From contig NZ_JAVCAP010000021.1 in assembly GCF_030769565.1 (NCBI RefSeq), positions 53,000 to 116,999 of the forward strand: a DNA stretch of 64,000 bases, read 5' to 3'. Made by a program: the position numbers and the translations under genes. Under the pieces are notes generated by a model that was given only the letters and a program-made list of their open reading frames with translations, was not told the origin of the DNA and did not search any database. This DNA is from Methylophilus aquaticus. Lineage in GTDB: Bacteria > Pseudomonadota > Gammaproteobacteria > Burkholderiales > Methylophilaceae. Positions 9,723 to 18,135 of the stretch are shown in pieces; within the stretch, counting starts at the first letter, position 1, and the number at the start of each line of letters is the position of its first letter.

Positions 9723-10322
9723 ATGAAGTTGTTGATGTTGTTGTTAGGGTTGTCTGTTTCATCTGTGGTGCTGGCACATGGTCCCACGCCGCAAAAAACC
9801 GATGAATCCGTGCAGGTGGGCAGCAGTGCCGCCGACATGTGGAAGCGTGTCAGTGATCCCTGCGCGATTGCACAATGGCACCCCGAGGTGACGGCGTGCA
9901 GCCCGGTCAATGAAAAACAGCAGACACTGACGCTCAAAAATGGCAAGCAACTGTTGCAGGAGATCGATGAGGTCGCCCAGGCCGAAATGACCGTTTCCTA
10001 TCGCCTGTCTGGCGAGATTGATCTGGAAGCGCTGCCAGTCAGTTCACTCAATGGAAAAATCAAAGTCAGCCCGGATGGCAGTGGTGCAAAAATCAGCTGG
10101 ACAGCGCGCTACTACCGCGCATTTACCGGCAATGAGCCGCCTGCTGGTCAGGATGACGAGTCCGCAAAAAGTGCCGTTGACAGTTTTGTGAAAGCAGGGC
10201 TGCAAGGTCTGAAAGAAGGCCGCGCAGCCAAATCTGCTGCTAAAAGCCATGATTTGATCGACCGTTGCTGTGTGGCATTGCGTTCCACCTTCAAGCGTTG
10301 GGGGCTGAACTGGTGCGCCTGA
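9723..10322 (+). CDS. mxaD: MxaD, periplasmic SRPBCC protein
   Basis: Periplasmic START/SRPBCC-fold protein that enhances electron transfer between methanol dehydrogenase and cytochrome cL in other methylotrophs. Signal peptide 1-18, then the A-x-M-W-K-R-V-S-D-P-C-A-I-A-Q-W-H-P motif and a C-terminal helix with P-P-A-G-Q-D-D. The 199-residue product is longer than its three paralogues in the xox cluster. The extra tail (about 178-199) is Cys- and Arg-rich, lies against the next gene and may not be functional. The ATG at 9723 follows gaaggag. Confidence 0.88.
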   Translation: MKLLMLLLGLSVSSVVLAHGPTPQKTDESVQVGSSAADMWKRVSDPCAIAQWHPEVTACSPVNEKQQTLTLKNGKQLLQEIDEVAQAEMTVSYRLSGEIDLEALPVSSLNGKIKVSPDGSGAKISWTARYYRAFTGNEPPAGQDDESAKSAVDSFVKAGLQGLKEGRAAKSAAKSHDLIDRCCVALRSTFKRWGLNWCA

Positions 10323-10681
10323 CTCACCGGCTAGTTTGGCTGCTCGGTGTGCTGTTGCTGGGCACCCCGGCGGCTGCGATGGCAGACTCACCAACCGAGC
10401 TGCCTGCGCCCGAAACCGTGGTCATGCTGGTAGAAACCGATGAGGCGCAGTGTCTGGTCAATGATGGAAAACTGATTTCACTGACGTTGAAGGATGCCAC
10501 ACAGCTTGTCGAGGTGTGGGTAGATCGCTGGTTTATGCAGGTGCAAACAGCGGATCACACCAAACATGTCCTGAGTCCGCAACACCCCGAGGTTGCACTG
10601 GGATGCTCACGCAGCAATGCCGGGCCGCAGCACTGGACAGTGCATCATGTGACCCTGCTGCCTTCACCGGCAGGCCATTGA
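10313..10681 (+). CDS. Exported hypothetical protein at the end of the mxa operon
   Basis: Not recognised by sequence. Reading from GTG at 10313, 8-12 bases after a ggggg stretch and overlapping the mxaD end by 10 bases, gives 122 residues with a good signal peptide ending near A-A-A-M-A-D. The mature part is small, beta-rich, and holds two cysteines (in E-A-Q-C-L-V and A-L-G-C-S-R). It occupies the position of the poorly conserved mxaE/mxaH genes of other operons, but homology cannot be claimed. A longer reading from 10265 is possible but would overlap mxaD further. Confidence 0.6.
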   Translation: MRLTHRLVWLLGVLLLGTPAAAMADSPTELPAPETVVMLVETDEAQCLVNDGKLISLTLKDATQLVEVWVDRWFMQVQTADHTKHVLSPQHPEVALGCSRSNAGPQHWTVHHVTLLPSPAGH

Positions 10682-10720
10682 TAGCCGTGCCCGATAGACA
10701 TTTCAAACAGAGGAAAAGAT

Positions 10721-11110
10721 ATGGAACCCGTTTTGAACCAGCCACAGCAGCTGGATAGCCAACAAGCCTTTAACCAGGTGGTTGCCGCGCATGCCTTTGT
10801 GGTGGTGGCGTTTACTGCCGACTGGTGTGAGCCATGCCAGGCATTTGCGCCGGTATTGGCCGAAGCTGCTGCACACACTCCGAATATTCTGTTCGCCAGT
10901 GCAGATGTGGATGTAGCGACCGATCTGGCAGCCAATTTTCAGGTGAAGCAAGTGCCTGCCCTGATGGTGGTGCGTGAGCGGGTGGTGATCGATATGGTCA
11001 CCGGCGCCATGCAAGCGCGCGAGCTCAACCATCATTTGCAGATGTGGGCTGCACTCGATCTGACTGCGATAGAAGCCCATTTTTCAAAAACGGCCGACGC
11101 GGCTGCCTGA
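10721..11110 (+). CDS. Thioredoxin-family protein
   Basis: 129 residues with a thioredoxin fold and active site W-C-E-P-C (Cys36, Cys39) followed by the cis-proline region K-Q-V-P-A-L. No signal peptide, so it is predicted to be cytoplasmic. The ATG follows gaggaaaag. It is the last gene of the mxa block, 39 bases after the preceding gene, and is followed by a hairpin. MxaF and XoxF both carry a vicinal disulfide, but a cytoplasmic thioredoxin would not reach it directly, so its substrate is unknown. Confidence 0.85.
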   Translation: MEPVLNQPQQLDSQQAFNQVVAAHAFVVVAFTADWCEPCQAFAPVLAEAAAHTPNILFASADVDVATDLAANFQVKQVPALMVVRERVVIDMVTGAMQARELNHHLQMWAALDLTAIEAHFSKTADAAA

Positions 11111-11123
11111 GTATTTCTGAATA

Positions 11124-11157
11124 GGGAGCCACCGGCAAGTTGGCTGGTGCTGCTCCC
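11124..11157 (+). terminator. Hairpin at the end of the mxa operon
   Basis: GGGAGC-CACCGGC pairs with GGCTGGTG-CT-GCTCCC across a short loop, 14 bases after the thioredoxin stop. It lacks a clean T-run, so termination may be weak or Rho-assisted. The xoxF promoter must lie between here and 11277. Confidence 0.45.
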
Positions 11158-11290
11158 GAGTCCAGCGTGAAAAATTCCTGCCACGATGCGGGAACTCGTC
11201 TCAATCCCTGCCTGATACAAAAACCTATAGTTTGCCTACTCGGTTAGCAACACCGGGAACACTTACAAACATTACATTAGGAGGGTTGCA

Positions 11291-13192
11291 ATGAAGCAAC
11301 AATGGACAATGAAAGCCGTGTTTGCGGCAGTCGGCGCCATCACCTTGTTTGGCATGGGTACCAATACCTGGGCCAACGAGGAGATTATCAAGCGCAGTCA
11401 AAACCACAACCTGTGGGCAGCTCCGGGCCAAAACCTGGCGCTACAACGTCACAGCCAATTGAAAGACATCAACACTGGCAACGTTAAAAACTTGCAAATG
11501 ATCTGGTCACAGTCTTCAGGCACCTTGCGTGGCCATGAAGGTCAGCCAGTGGTGGTTGAACACAATGGCAAGCCGATGATGTACATGGTTTCCGGTTGGC
11601 CCAATATTGTGCAGGCGCTGGATTTGTCCGACCCTGATCATCCAAAACAAATCTGGAACTACACCAAAAAGTCTGACCGTGACGAGTCTGCCGTGCCCCG
11701 TGCCTGTTGCGACACCATCAACCGCGGTTTGAACTATGCCGATGGCAAAGTGGTATTCCACACGCTGGATGGTTTCCTGATTGCACTGGATGCGACCACG
11801 GGTAAAGAAATCTGGGTGACCAAACACGCATTCCCGGACAAAGGTGAAACGCACTCTGGCCCGGCCATGGTCGCCGAAGGCCTGGTACTGGCCGGTTTTG
11901 GCGGGGATGAGTTTGCTGCCCGTGGCCGCGTGGTGGCTTATGACCTGAAAACGGGTAAAGAAGTCTGGAAATGCCATAGCACCGGCTCTGACGAAGACAT
12001 GTGCATGACTAAAGACACCAACAAGGCCAATCCGCACTATGGTGTTGCCGGTATCAATATCGGTAAAACCTATCCAGGTGACGAGTGGAAAATCGGTGGC
12101 GGTTCGCCTTGGGCATGGTTCAGCTTTGACCCTAAATTGCGTATTGCCTATATGGGCACCGGTAACCCGGGCCATTGGTCGCCAGCCTATCGCTGCGGCT
12201 TTACCGGCAAAGACCTGACCCATGAAAAATGCAACACCCCGGATCCAAAAACCAATGTCGGTGCTTATGACAACAAATGGTCAATGACCATCATGGCGCG
12301 TAAAGTCGATACTGGCGAGTTGGTTTGGGCGTATCAAAAAACCCCTTACGATCAGTGGGATTATGACGGCGTGAACGAAAACATCCTGGTCGATGGCCTG
12401 GATGTGGACGGTAAAAAACACGACGCACTGGTCAACTTTGACCGTAACGGCTTTGCCTACGTGCTGGATCGTAAAGACGGTACTTTGTTGCGTGCCAACA
12501 AGTTTGTAACGGTGAACTGGGCCGAGAAGGTTGACCTGAAAAGTGGTCGTCCGATCAAAGTCAAAGAACACTCTCCTTTCGCACGTGATGTTAATACGCA
12601 AGCTTGTCCTTCTGCCATGGGCGGTAAAGACCAGCAACCTGCGGCAGTGGATCCAAAAGAGCCTAACGTATTCTATGTACCGACCAACAACTGGTGCATG
12701 GAAGACGAGCCACAAGAGCGTACCCACACGCAGCAAGGCACCGTGTATGTGTTTGCCAACGTGTATATGTATCCTGAAAAACCAGGTGTGACCGGTAAAT
12801 TCAAAAAGTTTGATGTGGTCTCAGGTAAAACCATCTGGGAAATCCCTGATCCGTATCCAAACTGGGGTGGCGCACTGGTGACTGACGGCGGGCTGGCATT
12901 CTACGGCTCACTGGGGGGGGATTTCCGTGCGGTAGACCGTAAATCCGGCAAGGTGTTGTGGCAGCGCAAACTGGCTTCCGGCATCATCGGCAACCCGATT
13001 ACCTACAAAATCAAGGGTAAACAATACGTGTCCGTGTGGACGGGTATTGGTGGCTGGATTGGTCTGCCTGTGACCGCAGGTCTGGACATGGATGACAAAT
13101 ACGGTGCGATTGGCGCGACGGCCATGGCCAAAGCTTCTGGTCTGGACAAGATTCCTCAAGGCGGCACCTTGTTCACCTTCCGTGTAGATTAA
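11291..13192 (+). CDS. xoxF: Lanthanide-type methanol dehydrogenase XoxF
   Basis: Periplasmic PQQ methanol dehydrogenase of the XoxF class. The 633-residue product has a signal peptide (to about 29), vicinal Cys139-Cys140, and the catalytic segment D-Q-W-D-Y-D with Asp357 as base. It also has the extra Asp359 that coordinates a lanthanide and distinguishes XoxF from MxaF. Clade 4 is suggested by the host type but not proven by sequence. The ATG follows aggagggttgca. It heads its own cluster with a J-type protein, cytochrome, propellers and MxaD-like proteins; no mxaI-like small subunit is present here, as expected. Confidence 0.96.
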   Translation: MKQQWTMKAVFAAVGAITLFGMGTNTWANEEIIKRSQNHNLWAAPGQNLALQRHSQLKDINTGNVKNLQMIWSQSSGTLRGHEGQPVVVEHNGKPMMYMVSGWPNIVQALDLSDPDHPKQIWNYTKKSDRDESAVPRACCDTINRGLNYADGKVVFHTLDGFLIALDATTGKEIWVTKHAFPDKGETHSGPAMVAEGLVLAGFGGDEFAARGRVVAYDLKTGKEVWKCHSTGSDEDMCMTKDTNKANPHYGVAGINIGKTYPGDEWKIGGGSPWAWFSFDPKLRIAYMGTGNPGHWSPAYRCGFTGKDLTHEKCNTPDPKTNVGAYDNKWSMTIMARKVDTGELVWAYQKTPYDQWDYDGVNENILVDGLDVDGKKHDALVNFDRNGFAYVLDRKDGTLLRANKFVTVNWAEKVDLKSGRPIKVKEHSPFARDVNTQACPSAMGGKDQQPAAVDPKEPNVFYVPTNNWCMEDEPQERTHTQQGTVYVFANVYMYPEKPGVTGKFKKFDVVSGKTIWEIPDPYPNWGGALVTDGGLAFYGSLGGDFRAVDRKSGKVLWQRKLASGIIGNPITYKIKGKQYVSVWTGIGGWIGLPVTAGLDMDDKYGAIGATAMAKASGLDKIPQGGTLFTFRVD

Positions 13193-13221
13193 TCGCATGA
13201 CCCTGTACTAAGTTGAAACCG

Positions 13222-13249
13222 ATACCGCGCACTGCACAGTGCGCGGTAT
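13222..13249 (+). terminator. Strong hairpin after xoxF
   Basis: ATACCGCGCAC and GTGCGCGGTAT form an 11-bp perfect stem with loop TGCACA, 29 bases after the xoxF stop. It is followed by TTGTGCTTTT, a broken T-run. It probably ends or attenuates the xoxF message so that downstream genes are expressed at a lower level. Confidence 0.65.
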
Positions 13250-13347
13250 TTGTGCTTTTACAGTGCGGTGAGTGTGGTGGGCAAACTGCATTCACCAGAC
13301 TGGTAAGTCACCGTCTGAGTTGATCAAGCAGGATTTGGAGAAGAGAA

Positions 13348-15006
13348 ATGCATGTGTTTATCAATAACAAACTGATTGTGAAGAAAATAGTAATCTTGTG
13401 TAGCGGCATGATGATGGCCGGCAGCCTGACTGTCGCCAGTGCCGAAGAAGCCGATTTGCCCAAGCGTACAGAGCCGTTGAGAGTGTGTGCAGACCCCGGC
13501 AACATGCCGATGTCTAACGACAAAGGCGAGGGCTATTCGAACAAAATCGCCAATATCATCGCCGAAGGCATGGGCACCAGTGTCAGTTACTTTTACCGTC
13601 CCTATTTAAACCGTGGCCTGACCCGGCAGACCTTTGACAACAATGAGTGCGACATTCTGATGGACATGACGCCGGATGATGAACGCATGATCACCACCAT
13701 GCCACTGTTTAAAAGCACCTTTGTGTTGGTCTACCGCAATAATCAAGGCATCAACATCAGTTCACTCGATGATCCCAAGCTGCTAAACGATTACAAAGTG
13801 GGTGTATTCCAGCACTCGGCGATACGCACGGTGCTCCAGGAGCATGGCATGAAGCGCGAAAACACCCATGTGCGTACCATCGCCCATGATGCCGATTTGC
13901 GTCCGGAGCGGCAGCCGCATATGGATGTACAAAACATGCTGGATGGCCAGCTGGATGTCGCCGCCCTCTGGGGGCCGATGGCTGGCTGGTACAAAACCAT
14001 GAAGCATGCCCCGATCGAGATTGTGCCGGTCAACCGCATGGATGATCGCACACCGATGGAATTTCCATTGGCTATTGGCATGAAACGCGGCGCCAAAGAA
14101 CTCAAGGCCAAGATCGAGGCGGTCATGCTCAAGGAGAAAGACCGCATCAAGCAGGTGTTTGTGGAGTATGGTGTGCCGCTGGTGCAATGCGACGAATGCG
14201 TGGTGTCTGGCGATATTCCTTCGCATGGTCCTTATCAGCCGGTCGCCCGCCACGCCGACATCCCGCCGCAATCGGATGTGGCTACCTTGCCAGCACGCAT
14301 CGATGAGGCGTTGAAACAGGGCGCAACCCTGGAAGGAGAGCTGTTTAACGCTGTGATTGCGCGTGATAATCCGCGTATTGAATATGTACTTAAACGTGGT
14401 GCCAAGATAGATGCGCGTGACCAGGATGGCCAAACTCCGTTGATGGTCGCAGTCAAAAGTGGTGATCTCAGCATTATCAATGGCCTGCTGACCTACAAGG
14501 CTAACCCGGACTTGCAGGACCATGATGGCTGGACCGCCGCCATGTATGGGGTACGCAGCAATGAACCCAAAATCTTCCGCTTGCTGGGCAAGTTCAAGGC
14601 AGACTTCAACAAGGTCAACAAAGATGGCCTGACGGCGCTGGCGCTGGCGATTGTGGATAACAAAGCCAATGCGGCTGTCGCCATGCTGGACAATCGGGCC
14701 AACCCGGACATGGCCATGGGCGAGGCCAAGTACAACGCCATGATGCTGGCTGTGAAAAAAGGCAATTTGCAAATGGTGCAAACCCTGTTGCAGTACAAGG
14801 CGAATCCCAACGCCAAAAATACCGCCGGGCTGACCCCGCTGATGATTGCTGCCTTCGACAATCAGGACATGATGGTGTCCTTATTGTTGAAATCGGGAGC
14901 GGACCCTGCCTTGAAAGACAGTATTGGCAAGACGGCACTCAAGATGGCCGAGGAGAATCAGGCAGAAAAAACGGTAGGCCTGCTGAAAGCACAGACCAGC
15001 TTGTGA
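13348..15006 (+). CDS. XoxJ-like periplasmic binding protein fused to ankyrin repeats
   Basis: 552 residues in two parts. Residues about 40-290, after a signal peptide, are a quinoprotein dehydrogenase-associated solute-binding protein of the XoxJ/MxaJ type (L-R-V-C-A-D-P-G-N-M-P-M-S-N). After a short Cys-containing linker (V-Q-C-D-E-C), residues about 325-545 hold six or so ankyrin repeats with typical D-G-x-T-P-L-M-x-A and L-L-x-x-x-A-N-P steps. XoxJ is thought to act as an activating chaperone for XoxF; the ankyrin part would add a protein-binding surface in the periplasm (inference). The ATG is preceded by ggagaagag, 155 bases after xoxF. Confidence 0.9.
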   Translation: MHVFINNKLIVKKIVILCSGMMMAGSLTVASAEEADLPKRTEPLRVCADPGNMPMSNDKGEGYSNKIANIIAEGMGTSVSYFYRPYLNRGLTRQTFDNNECDILMDMTPDDERMITTMPLFKSTFVLVYRNNQGINISSLDDPKLLNDYKVGVFQHSAIRTVLQEHGMKRENTHVRTIAHDADLRPERQPHMDVQNMLDGQLDVAALWGPMAGWYKTMKHAPIEIVPVNRMDDRTPMEFPLAIGMKRGAKELKAKIEAVMLKEKDRIKQVFVEYGVPLVQCDECVVSGDIPSHGPYQPVARHADIPPQSDVATLPARIDEALKQGATLEGELFNAVIARDNPRIEYVLKRGAKIDARDQDGQTPLMVAVKSGDLSIINGLLTYKANPDLQDHDGWTAAMYGVRSNEPKIFRLLGKFKADFNKVNKDGLTALALAIVDNKANAAVAMLDNRANPDMAMGEAKYNAMMLAVKKGNLQMVQTLLQYKANPNAKNTAGLTPLMIAAFDNQDMMVSLLLKSGADPALKDSIGKTALKMAEENQAEKTVGLLKAQTSL

Positions 15007-15215
15007 CGCTTACTGGTCTCTAGTTTGGCCTGAGCAGGCGCGTTGCAAGCCGCGCCTGCATCTGCACGGCGCGCTTGTGCATGCGCCATTTTTGCGCCAG
15101 CACGTCTATGCGTATGCATCGCCATTTTGGGAAATATTCCTGATGGTTTAAGGGATGGATTCTGCCATCCAAAGCGCAGAGTTGTCGTTAAATGCCCATC
15201 TGTTGCAACGATTTA

Positions 15216-15269
15216 TTTTGAATCAAGCAATGGATTTTGAATCAAGCAATAGATTTTTAATCAAGATAG
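15216..15269 (+). repeat. 19-bp tandem repeats upstream of the xox cytochrome gene
   Basis: TTTTGAATCAAGCAATGGA (15216-15234) is followed directly by TTTTGAATCAAGCAATAGA (15235-15253) and a degenerate third unit TTTTTAATCAAGATAG. The units end about 15 bases before the cytochrome start, inside the 276-base gap after the ankyrin gene. The position suggests regulator binding or a duplicated leader; the A-rich units also lack a clear ribosome site for the next gene. Confidence 0.7.
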
Positions 15270-15282
15270 TGTGAAAGTGCAT

Positions 15283-15903
15283 ATGAAAGTTTTAGCGATC
15301 ATTGGATTCAGTTTGATGGCTTTGATCAGCGTGGCCAACGCCGACTCCATTAAAAAGACAGCAGGTGATGAGGCCCGCAGACATCCCCTGATGCTGGCAG
15401 AAAACACGGCAGAGCCAGAGCAAGCCGTGGGTGCGGACGGTTTTAGACTGCCCCCGCAGCGTCAAAAAAGCACGGCACCGGATATTCCACCGCTGGCTTC
15501 TGACAAATCCCCGCATGACGTGGCCATGGCGGCAGAAAAGGGTACGCTGAAAAACCCTTATTCTTACAGCACGATGGACCCGGCGCTGGTGGAAGCAGGG
15601 CGCAAAAAGTATATGAGCGTCAGTTGTAATGGTTGCCATGGCGGCAATGGCGGCGGGGGCATGTGTCCACCGTTGTCCAATGCGACCTGGGTATACGGGG
15701 CAGATGACGACACCTTGTTCAGACTGGTATCGCTGGGCAGTGATGAGTTGCAGAAACAGGGCTATACCCGCAAAGGCCGTGAAAACGTGGTTGGACCGAT
15801 GCCGCCACACGGAAAAATTGTCAAAACAGAAGATGATTTGTGGCGGATTATCTATTTTATCCGCGGCAATTTCCGTGGGGATGCCAAAGACATCAAGTGG
15901 TAA
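15283..15903 (+). CDS. xoxG: c-type cytochrome of the xox cluster (XoxG-like)
   Basis: Periplasmic mono-haem cytochrome c, the probable electron acceptor of XoxF. From the ATG at 15283 the product has 206 residues: a signal peptide ending A-N-A-D, a variable Pro/Lys-rich stretch to about 90, haem motif C-N-G-C-H at 115-119 and likely axial Met173 in G-P-M-P-P-H-G. A GTG at 15271 would add four residues; neither start has a strong ribosome site. Compared with MxaG the N-terminal region is longer and the haem neighbourhood glycine-rich. Confidence 0.85.
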   Translation: MKVLAIIGFSLMALISVANADSIKKTAGDEARRHPLMLAENTAEPEQAVGADGFRLPPQRQKSTAPDIPPLASDKSPHDVAMAAEKGTLKNPYSYSTMDPALVEAGRKKYMSVSCNGCHGGNGGGGMCPPLSNATWVYGADDDTLFRLVSLGSDELQKQGYTRKGRENVVGPMPPHGKIVKTEDDLWRIIYFIRGNFRGDAKDIKW

Positions 15904-15906
15904 TGG

Positions 15907-16902
15907 ATGTGGTCTGGGGTGTGGGTAGTATCCGTGCGTGACGATAAACGGTGGGTGAGGCGGCTGCTGGGCATGTGGTTGAGTCTGGTTGCTCATGCCG
16001 TGTGTGCTTCGCCGTGGGCTTATATCACCAATCAGGGCGAACATACGGTGTCAGTGGTGGATCTGGCGCAACAAAAAGTCACCCGCACCATCTCTGTCGG
16101 CAAAGCGCCGGTGGGCGTGGCAGTAGACAGTGTCAACCACAAGGCCTATATCAGCAATGTCGAAGGCCGCTCGGTGTCGGTGATTGACATGCACAGTCAG
16201 CAGGTCATACAAACCCTGGACTTGCCGGTGGCACCGGTCGGGCTGACCGTCAGTCGCAGTGGTGACCGCTTGTATGTGGCGGACTGGTATCACGATGCGA
16301 TTGTGATACTCGATACGGCCAGCGGCAAGGTGCTGACGCACATGGGCGTGGGTAAGGCGCCGGGGGGCGTACAGCTCAGCCGTGATGGCACCACCCTCTA
16401 TGTGGCCAATCGTGACAGCAATGATGTCAGCGTGATTGATACCCGGTCTGCGCGCGAACTGCATCGTATTCCGGTGGGCCAGCACCCGTTTGGCCTCAAT
16501 ATCAGTCCCGATGGCAAACAGCTCTACGTGGTCAATGTATTTTCAAATACCGTGAGTGTGATCGATACCGTCACCGACCAAGTGACGGCGACGATTGCGG
16601 TGGGCGACCACCCCTACTGCGTGGTGGCTGACTCCGAGGGCAAGCGCCTGTTTGTCACCAATACCGGTGAAGATTCGATTTCGGTGATAGACCTCTCCAC
16701 CCAAAAACAAATACAAAAAGTCCGGGTGCCCGGCACGCCCGAGGGCATTGCCTTTGATGCGCAACACCAGCAGGTACTGATTGCAAGCTGGATGGACAAT
16801 GTGCTGGTGGTGCTGGATGCGCGCAGCCTGAAACTGCTGCCTGCCATTGCAGTCGGCGCCCAGCCACGTGCCTTTGGCCAGTTTATAGGAGGTACACATT
16901 GA
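15907..16902 (+). CDS. YVTN beta-propeller protein, PQQ-pathway associated
   Basis: About seven repeats of the type T-V-S-V-V-D...G-K-A-P-V-G-V-A predict a seven-bladed propeller exported to the periplasm. The export signal lies in the first 40 residues (R-R-L-L-G-M-W-L-S-L-V-A-H-A). Such proteins recur beside PQQ alcohol dehydrogenases, with no fixed biochemical role. The start may be the ATG at 15907, four bases after the cytochrome stop, or an internal start that gives a more compact signal peptide. It overlaps the next gene's TTG start (TTGA). Confidence 0.82.
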   Translation: MWSGVWVVSVRDDKRWVRRLLGMWLSLVAHAVCASPWAYITNQGEHTVSVVDLAQQKVTRTISVGKAPVGVAVDSVNHKAYISNVEGRSVSVIDMHSQQVIQTLDLPVAPVGLTVSRSGDRLYVADWYHDAIVILDTASGKVLTHMGVGKAPGGVQLSRDGTTLYVANRDSNDVSVIDTRSARELHRIPVGQHPFGLNISPDGKQLYVVNVFSNTVSVIDTVTDQVTATIAVGDHPYCVVADSEGKRLFVTNTGEDSISVIDLSTQKQIQKVRVPGTPEGIAFDAQHQQVLIASWMDNVLVVLDARSLKLLPAIAVGAQPRAFGQFIGGTH

Positions 16903-17456
16903 AGCTTGCAAGCAGCCTGCTGATGGTGATTGGGTGCATGTGCACGCCGCTCTGGGCATGCGGCCCCGACCCGCAACGCGTGATCGAGCAGGTGGATATT
17001 ACGGCCAGCCCGGCACAGGTCGCGCAGGCGTTACAGCATGCGGAATGGATGCCACGCTGGCATCCGCAAGTGCAGACAGTGAGCATCCACACTTCAATTA
17101 CCGGCACGGCGGAGGGTGCGCCGGAAACTGTCAGAAGTCTGCAGTTGCGTAATGGCTGGACCTTGCAGGAAACCTTGCGCAAGCATGCAGACGCAGCGGT
17201 GCTTGAAGACAGTTTCATGCAGGGCGGATCGTTCCCGGTCAGCCAGTACCGCGGCGTGATTCGTCTCAAGGTGGCGCCGGATCAGCAGCATGTCACGGTC
17301 ACGTGGACAGGCCGCTTTAATAATCAGGCCAATCAGATGGAGGCCCCGCCCGGTCAGGACAACGCCACTGCGGTGGCCGGTATTACCGCGTTTTATCGCA
17401 GCGGTTTGCAAGGCTTGAAAGTGTTTGTCGAAACGCAGGCCATGGCATCGCCATGA
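16899..17456 (+). CDS. MxaD-like SRPBCC protein 1
   Basis: 185-residue exported protein related to MxaD: signal peptide to about 20, then A-x-A-L-Q-H-A-E-W-M-P-R-W-H-P and a P-P-G-Q-D-N helix near the end. It starts with TTG at 16899, backed by a perfect aggagg and overlapping the propeller stop. By analogy with MxaD it may modulate electron transfer from XoxF. First of three consecutive homologues and the most divergent of them. Confidence 0.82.
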   Translation: MKLASSLLMVIGCMCTPLWACGPDPQRVIEQVDITASPAQVAQALQHAEWMPRWHPQVQTVSIHTSITGTAEGAPETVRSLQLRNGWTLQETLRKHADAAVLEDSFMQGGSFPVSQYRGVIRLKVAPDQQHVTVTWTGRFNNQANQMEAPPGQDNATAVAGITAFYRSGLQGLKVFVETQAMASP

Positions 17457-17553
17457 TCCGGCAGCCTGTCTGCCAACTCAGAAGAATGCCCATCAAAATA
17501 CAGTTAAATCACAGTTTTAAACACAGTCCAATCACCGTTATAGAGGAACCCAT

Positions 17554-18114
17554 ATGCAGTTGATCAAATCTCTGGGCATTGCGCTCATCCTGTCTCCCAT
17601 CGCCTTGTTTGGCATATCGGTACAGGCGGCCAATGCCCCCAGTCAGCAAAAAGTCATCCGTGAGGTGGTGGTCAACGCCAGCCCGGCCAAAGCGTGGGCC
17701 GTGGTCAAGGATTTTAGCGCGATCAACAAGTGGCACCCGGCTGTGGTCACATGCACCACCGCAACCAAAGCCGATGAGGCGGGTGTCGAGTTGTTACATC
17801 GCACGCTGACCTTAAAGGGCGGCGGCACGCTGCTGGAAAAGCAAACCATCAACAGCGATGAAGAAATGAAGCTGGAGTACCGGATTGTCGAAGGCGTGCT
17901 GCCGGTCAGCGGCTACCGTTCCAACATGCAAGTCAAGGCTGGCCCGGGTGCTGGTGAGTCCACCATTGTCTGGACGGGTCGCTTTTATAACAAGGCAAAT
18001 GACGTGCATGCCAAACCCGGCGAGGACAACGAGACTGCCGTCAAAGCAGTTGAGGGTGTGTACGACAGCGGCCTCCCAGCCTTAAAAGCTTATATTGAAT
18101 CTCTGCCCAATTAA
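17554..18114 (+). CDS. MxaD-like SRPBCC protein 2
   Basis: 186 residues, with a signal peptide ending V-Q-A-A-N-A and an SRPBCC domain holding V-K-D-F-S-A-I-N-K-W-H-P and V-K-A-G-P-G-A-G-E-S-T. It begins 97 bases after the previous homologue, with agagga before the ATG. Closest to the following gene, with which it shares long identical stretches such as the G-P-G-A-G-E-S-T and R-F-Y-N-K-A-N segments. Probably the older or newer half of a tandem duplication. Confidence 0.85.
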   Translation: MQLIKSLGIALILSPIALFGISVQAANAPSQQKVIREVVVNASPAKAWAVVKDFSAINKWHPAVVTCTTATKADEAGVELLHRTLTLKGGGTLLEKQTINSDEEMKLEYRIVEGVLPVSGYRSNMQVKAGPGAGESTIVWTGRFYNKANDVHAKPGEDNETAVKAVEGVYDSGLPALKAYIESLPN

Positions 18115-18135
18115 TTTTAAATAAGGAAACGCATC

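Noticed and set aside
12914-12921. Run of eight G inside xoxF
   Set aside because: It encodes L-G-G-D in frame and the protein continues normally, so it is not a frameshift.
13783-14781. 332-codon minus strand frame
   Set aside because: It lies wholly inside the ankyrin-fused XoxJ gene in antisense; composition follows the real gene and no domain is recognisable.
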